Part shown: positions 61,114 through 64,000 of the stretch, piece by piece | Position numbering within the stretch: position 1 is the stretch's first letter | How the letters are laid out: each line of letters starts with the position of its first letter | DNA from: an uncultured Chitinophagaceae bacterium | Lineage (GTDB): Bacteria > Bacteroidota > Bacteroidia > Chitinophagales > Chitinophagaceae | NCBI GenBank assembly: GCA_936908745.1 | Contig: CAKZFX010000023.1 | Coordinates: 13,793-77,792 of the forward strand | Reading direction: 5' to 3' | Length of the DNA: 64,000 nt | The notes under the pieces: generated by a model | The model's database searches: none | Told to the model about the DNA's origin: nothing | What the model saw: only the letters and a program-made list of their open reading frames with translations | Position numbers and translations under genes: made by a program

Positions 61114-62211
61114 ATGCGTGGATTTCATTTTACAGGTTTCAGACCGGGCGAGGATGGCAAAGGGCGTTTTGAGCAATTGCTGGACCTTTTTATGCAACTA
61201 CTCACCTACACCAGCGGCGACGTATCCGAAGCCATGCAATGGATGAATGAACTGGATAAACAATACCAGCTCACCGATGACGACTATGGCATGGGCGACT
61301 TTATTGATGAACTCAAAGAAAAAGGCTATATCTCCGGCGATAATGAGCAGGGAGAAATCAAAATAACGCCCAAGACCGAACAGGGCATCCGCAAAAGGAG
61401 CCTTGAAGAAATCTTTGGCAAGCTCAAAAAAACAAAACAGGGCGATCACCACAGTTTCAAACCCGGGCAGGGAGACGAACTGAATCCCGAAACAAGAAAC
61501 TATCGCTTTGGCGATATGCTGGAACAGATTGACTTCACCGAAAGTATCCGCAACGCACAGATCAATCATGGCATCGACAGTTTTAATATGCAGGAAGATG
61601 ACCTGAGCATCCGCGAAACAGACTTTAAAGCCCAGACATCCACCGTGCTGATGATTGATATCTCCCATTCCATGATCTTATATGGCGAAGACCGTATCAC
61701 ACCGGCGAAAAAAGTGGCGATGGCCTTAAGCGAACTGATCAAAACAAAATACCCGAAAGACACATTGGATATCGTGGTGTTTGGTAATGATGCATGGCCG
61801 ATTGAAGTGAAAGACCTTCCCTACTTACAGGTCGGGCCTTATCATACAAACACGGTAGCAGGTTTGGAACTGGCGATGGATATTTTGCGCAGGCGAAAAA
61901 ATCCAAACAAACAGATCTTTATGATCACCGATGGTAAACCGACCTGTCTCAAGATCGGGAAACGCTATTATAAAAACAGTTTTGGGCTGGACCGCAAAGT
62001 GGTCAACCGCTGTATGAACCTGGCGGCACAATGTAAAAAACTGAAAATACCGATCACCACGTTTATGATCGCCACCGATCCTTACCTGCAACGTTTTGTG
62101 CAGGAGTTTACAGAAACAAACAATGGCAAGGCCTTCTTTGCCTCCTTAGATAAATTAGGCGCTTTTATATTCAGGGATTTTGAAAACGGGAAAAGAAAAA
62201 CGCTTTATTAA
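61114..62211 (+). CDS. VWA-domain protein partnering the MoxR/ChlI-like ATPase
   Basis: 365 residues. An alpha-helical N-terminal part (about 15-110) precedes a von Willebrand A domain from about 175 to the end: VLMIDISHSMILYGEDR holds the MIDAS motif DxSxS (Asp182, Ser184, Ser186), and IFMITDGKPT the TDG threonine/aspartate. Such proteins act with AAA+ ATPases (MoxR/VWA, RavA-ViaA, ChlI-ChlD) in metal insertion or complex assembly. The ATPase gene follows after 132 bases on the same strand. No signal peptide. Confidence 0.88.
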   Translation: MRGFHFTGFRPGEDGKGRFEQLLDLFMQLLTYTSGDVSEAMQWMNELDKQYQLTDDDYGMGDFIDELKEKGYISGDNEQGEIKITPKTEQGIRKRSLEEIFGKLKKTKQGDHHSFKPGQGDELNPETRNYRFGDMLEQIDFTESIRNAQINHGIDSFNMQEDDLSIRETDFKAQTSTVLMIDISHSMILYGEDRITPAKKVAMALSELIKTKYPKDTLDIVVFGNDAWPIEVKDLPYLQVGPYHTNTVAGLELAMDILRRRKNPNKQIFMITDGKPTCLKIGKRYYKNSFGLDRKVVNRCMNLAAQCKKLKIPITTFMIATDPYLQRFVQEFTETNNGKAFFASLDKLGAFIFRDFENGKRKTLY

Positions 62212-62343
62212 ATCATTAAAAAAGTCAGAACCGTAGTTGGGTTACTGATAAATTTTGGCAGCATAAGCCTCGAATTTAAGAGACTGGAAAACAATAAATA
62301 CATTCCCAAAAATCATCAAGGAAATCAATAAATCTTCCAAATC

Positions 62344-63867
62344 ATGGTTCAGACAATTACAACGCTCGGTGAGCTAAAGAAAAGTGGTTACCAGGCAAAA
62401 AGCATCAAAGAAGAAATACGACAAAACTTAATTGGCCGCTTGCAGGCAAAAGAAAATACATTCTCAGGCATCGTGGGCTATGAAGACACTGTGATCCCGG
62501 ATGTTGAAAGGGCCTTGTTAAGCCAGCATAATATTTTGTTTTTGGGTTTGCGTGGACAAGCCAAAACAAGAATGGCAAGACAGATGATCGAATTGCTGGA
62601 TGAATACATTCCCGTTATCAGTGGCAGCGATATCAACGATGACCCGCTGAATCCCATCTCCCGTTATGCCAAAGAAGAAATCGCCAAACATGGCGATAAT
62701 ACGCCGATACAATGGATCTATCGGGCAGAACGCTATGGTGAAAAGCTGGCCACACCCGATGTAAGCGTGGCCGATCTCATTGGCGATATTGATCCGATCA
62801 AAGCCGCCAATTTAAAACTCAGTTTTGCCGATGACCGTGTCATCCACTATGGCATCATTCCGCGGAGCAACCGTTGCATCTTTGTCATCAATGAGCTGCC
62901 GGACTTACAGGCAAGAATACAAGTCGCCTTGTTCAATATTTTAGAAGAAGGCGATATACAGATAAGAGGTTTTAAACTGCGTTTACCGCTGGATATCTTA
63001 TTTGTCTTCACGGCCAACCCCGAAGACTACACTAACCGTGGCTCCATCGTTACGCCGTTAAAAGACCGTATCGAAAGCCAGATATTGACACACTATCCGA
63101 AATCATTAGAGCATGCGCTTGAAATAACCGAACAGGAAGCTGCTATCAACGATGAACAAAAAGACAAGGTAAGCATCAGTGACCTCGTAAAAAGATTGAT
63201 CGAACAAGTGGCCTTTGAAGCAAGAAGCAGCGAATTTGTAGATAAGAAAAGCGGTGTGAGTGCCAGGCTGACGATTTCCGCTTTTGAAAATGCCATCAGT
63301 GCCGCAGAAAGAAGAGCGATCATCAACAAAGAAAAAAAGACGCAGGTCTGGATCAGCGACCTCTCTGGTATCATTCCTTCCATCACCGGCAAAGTGGAAT
63401 TAGTGTATGAAGGCGAGCAGGAAGGCCCTTACCAGGTGGCCATGAACTTAGTTGACAAAGCGATCCGTTCGCAATTCGTTCAATACTTTCCGAATCCCGA
63501 ACAACTAAAGAAAAGAAAAAACACGGGCAAACCTTCACAGACGGAAAGAGAAGACGAAAATCCTTATCGTTCCATTACTGGCTGGTTTGACAAAGGCAAT
63601 CATCTTAACCTCTCATTTGATACAACGGACAAAGCAAAGCTGCTCGAGCTGTATAAAGTGGACGGCTTGCATCCGCTGGTAAAAAAATACTTCCCGCAGG
63701 CCAATGAACAACAGGCGGCTTTGCTAATGGAATTTGTGTTGCACGGTCTCTCTTCTTACTCCCTGATCAGTAAAAAAATATTCGAAAGCAAGATCGAATT
63801 CAAAGACCTTGTAGGCAGCATGATGAACTTTGATGAAAAGGATTTTGAATTTGATGAAGAAGCTTAG
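62344..63867 (+). CDS. MoxR/magnesium-chelatase-like AAA+ ATPase
   Basis: 507 residues. The AAA+ core (about 40-260) has Walker A LFLGLRGQAKT (65-75), a Walker B region CIFVINELPDL in which the usual Asp is Asn (Asn183-Glu184), sensor 1 FTANPEDY (Asn225) and arginine-finger region LKDRIESQI. The family insertion PRSNRCIF...RIQVALFNILEEGDIQIRG is that of ChlI-like ATPases. A C-terminal helical lid and tail (to 507) end FDEKDFEFDEEA. It should load or remodel a target together with the VWA protein upstream. Members of this family do carry INELPDL, so the Asn may be tolerated. Confidence 0.88.
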   Translation: MVQTITTLGELKKSGYQAKSIKEEIRQNLIGRLQAKENTFSGIVGYEDTVIPDVERALLSQHNILFLGLRGQAKTRMARQMIELLDEYIPVISGSDINDDPLNPISRYAKEEIAKHGDNTPIQWIYRAERYGEKLATPDVSVADLIGDIDPIKAANLKLSFADDRVIHYGIIPRSNRCIFVINELPDLQARIQVALFNILEEGDIQIRGFKLRLPLDILFVFTANPEDYTNRGSIVTPLKDRIESQILTHYPKSLEHALEITEQEAAINDEQKDKVSISDLVKRLIEQVAFEARSSEFVDKKSGVSARLTISAFENAISAAERRAIINKEKKTQVWISDLSGIIPSITGKVELVYEGEQEGPYQVAMNLVDKAIRSQFVQYFPNPEQLKKRKNTGKPSQTEREDENPYRSITGWFDKGNHLNLSFDTTDKAKLLELYKVDGLHPLVKKYFPQANEQQAALLMEFVLHGLSSYSLISKKIFESKIEFKDLVGSMMNFDEKDFEFDEEA

Positions 63868-63871
63868 GGAG

Positions 63872-63906
63872 AGTCGGGAGTCGGAAGTCGATAGTCACGA
63901 GTTCGT
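63872..63906 (+). repeat. Heptanucleotide array, consensus AGTCGGA
   Basis: Five units in register after the ATPase stop codon: AGTCGGG, AGTCGGA, AGTCGAT, AGTCACG, AGTTCGT. A second array of different sequence follows at 63945. Confidence 0.75.
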
Positions 63907-63944
63907 GCTATTTGTAGTACCTTTACAGATAGTAATTCATTGAC

Positions 63945-64000
63945 TATTGACTATTGACTATTGACTATTGACTATTGACTATTGACTATTGACTATTGAC
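63945..64000 (+). repeat. Perfect heptanucleotide array TATTGAC, running off the window
   Basis: Eight exact copies of TATTGAC fill 63945-64000, preceded by a partial unit TTGAC (63940-63944). The array reaches the window end, so its full length is unknown. Confidence 0.95.

Noticed and set aside
63945..64000. TATTGAC array as a CRISPR array
   Set aside because: Repeat units are 7 bases with no spacers; this is a simple tandem repeat.

Overview
The window comes from a bacterial chromosome of the phylum Bacteroidota, most likely family Chitinophagaceae. Three things point there: promoters of the TTTG-N19-TAnnTTTG type, families typical of the phylum (DUF2723 membrane protein, DUF3667, DUF3810, DUF2130, the GH3-like adenylating enzyme, a short lysine/alanine-rich H1-like protein), and a tmRNA whose tag ends in YAMAA. 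Moderate GC and dense genes on both strands fit a core chromosomal segment. I see no phage, insertion sequence, CRISPR array or classical defence island. The genus cannot be fixed from the sequence alone.

Layout. Bases 1-8573: the end of an AraC-type regulator, then a signalling cluster of a PAS kinase, one stand-alone receiver, three NarL-type response regulators and a 1315-residue CHASE3 kinase with seven PAS domains. 8861-10825: a formylglycine-generating-enzyme-like lipoprotein, a small membrane protein and a broken gene. 10902-11268: tmRNA. 11366-20237: MutS-like ATPase, rseP, dxr, a GH3-like enzyme, ribosomal proteins L21 and L27, an H1-like protein and PolX. 20523-29966: a giant NtrY-like kinase with mazG and a DUF3667 gene, a tRNA-Leu with a broken copy beside it, a second kinase and a glycosyltransferase. 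30061-30357: tRNA-Gly and tRNA-Leu. 30599-39222: DUF2130, a lipoprotein, a phosphopantetheinyl transferase, dcd, tspO, DUF3810, the DUF177-rpmF-plsX block and an M14-like secreted protein. 39223-42819: a second signalling operon. 43289-45918: ATP-dependent DNA ligase and its partner exonuclease. 45982-49490: an OmpR/kinase pair, a PepSY-like lipoprotein and a decayed SdiA-regulated gene. 49453-57093: small metabolic and stress genes (two DHFR-like reductases, a Crp/Fnr regulator, a dehydrogenase, MsrA/MsrB, an SDR, a SAM hydrolase) and a tRNA-Lys. 57244-63867: a 1220-residue DUF2723 protein, then a VWA protein with a MoxR/ChlI-like AAA+ ATPase.

How the genes fit together. Signalling dominates: seven histidine kinases and six stand-alone or DNA-binding response regulators, several of the kinases with multiple PAS domains. 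Housekeeping blocks are conventional: isoprenoid synthesis with site-2 proteolysis, ribosomal proteins, phospholipid synthesis.

The most unusual layer lies in short repeats. Heptanucleotide arrays of different consensus occupy one gene interior, one whole intergenic gap and the end of the window. A 20-bp palindrome sits exactly inside a broken tRNA-Leu copy and in two spacers. A related inverted repeat built on AAATTCC follows rplU and rpmF. Other points worth checking are a ligase whose family-conserved N-terminus has only an ATC codon to start on, a PolX without its polymerase aspartates, and three decaying genes.
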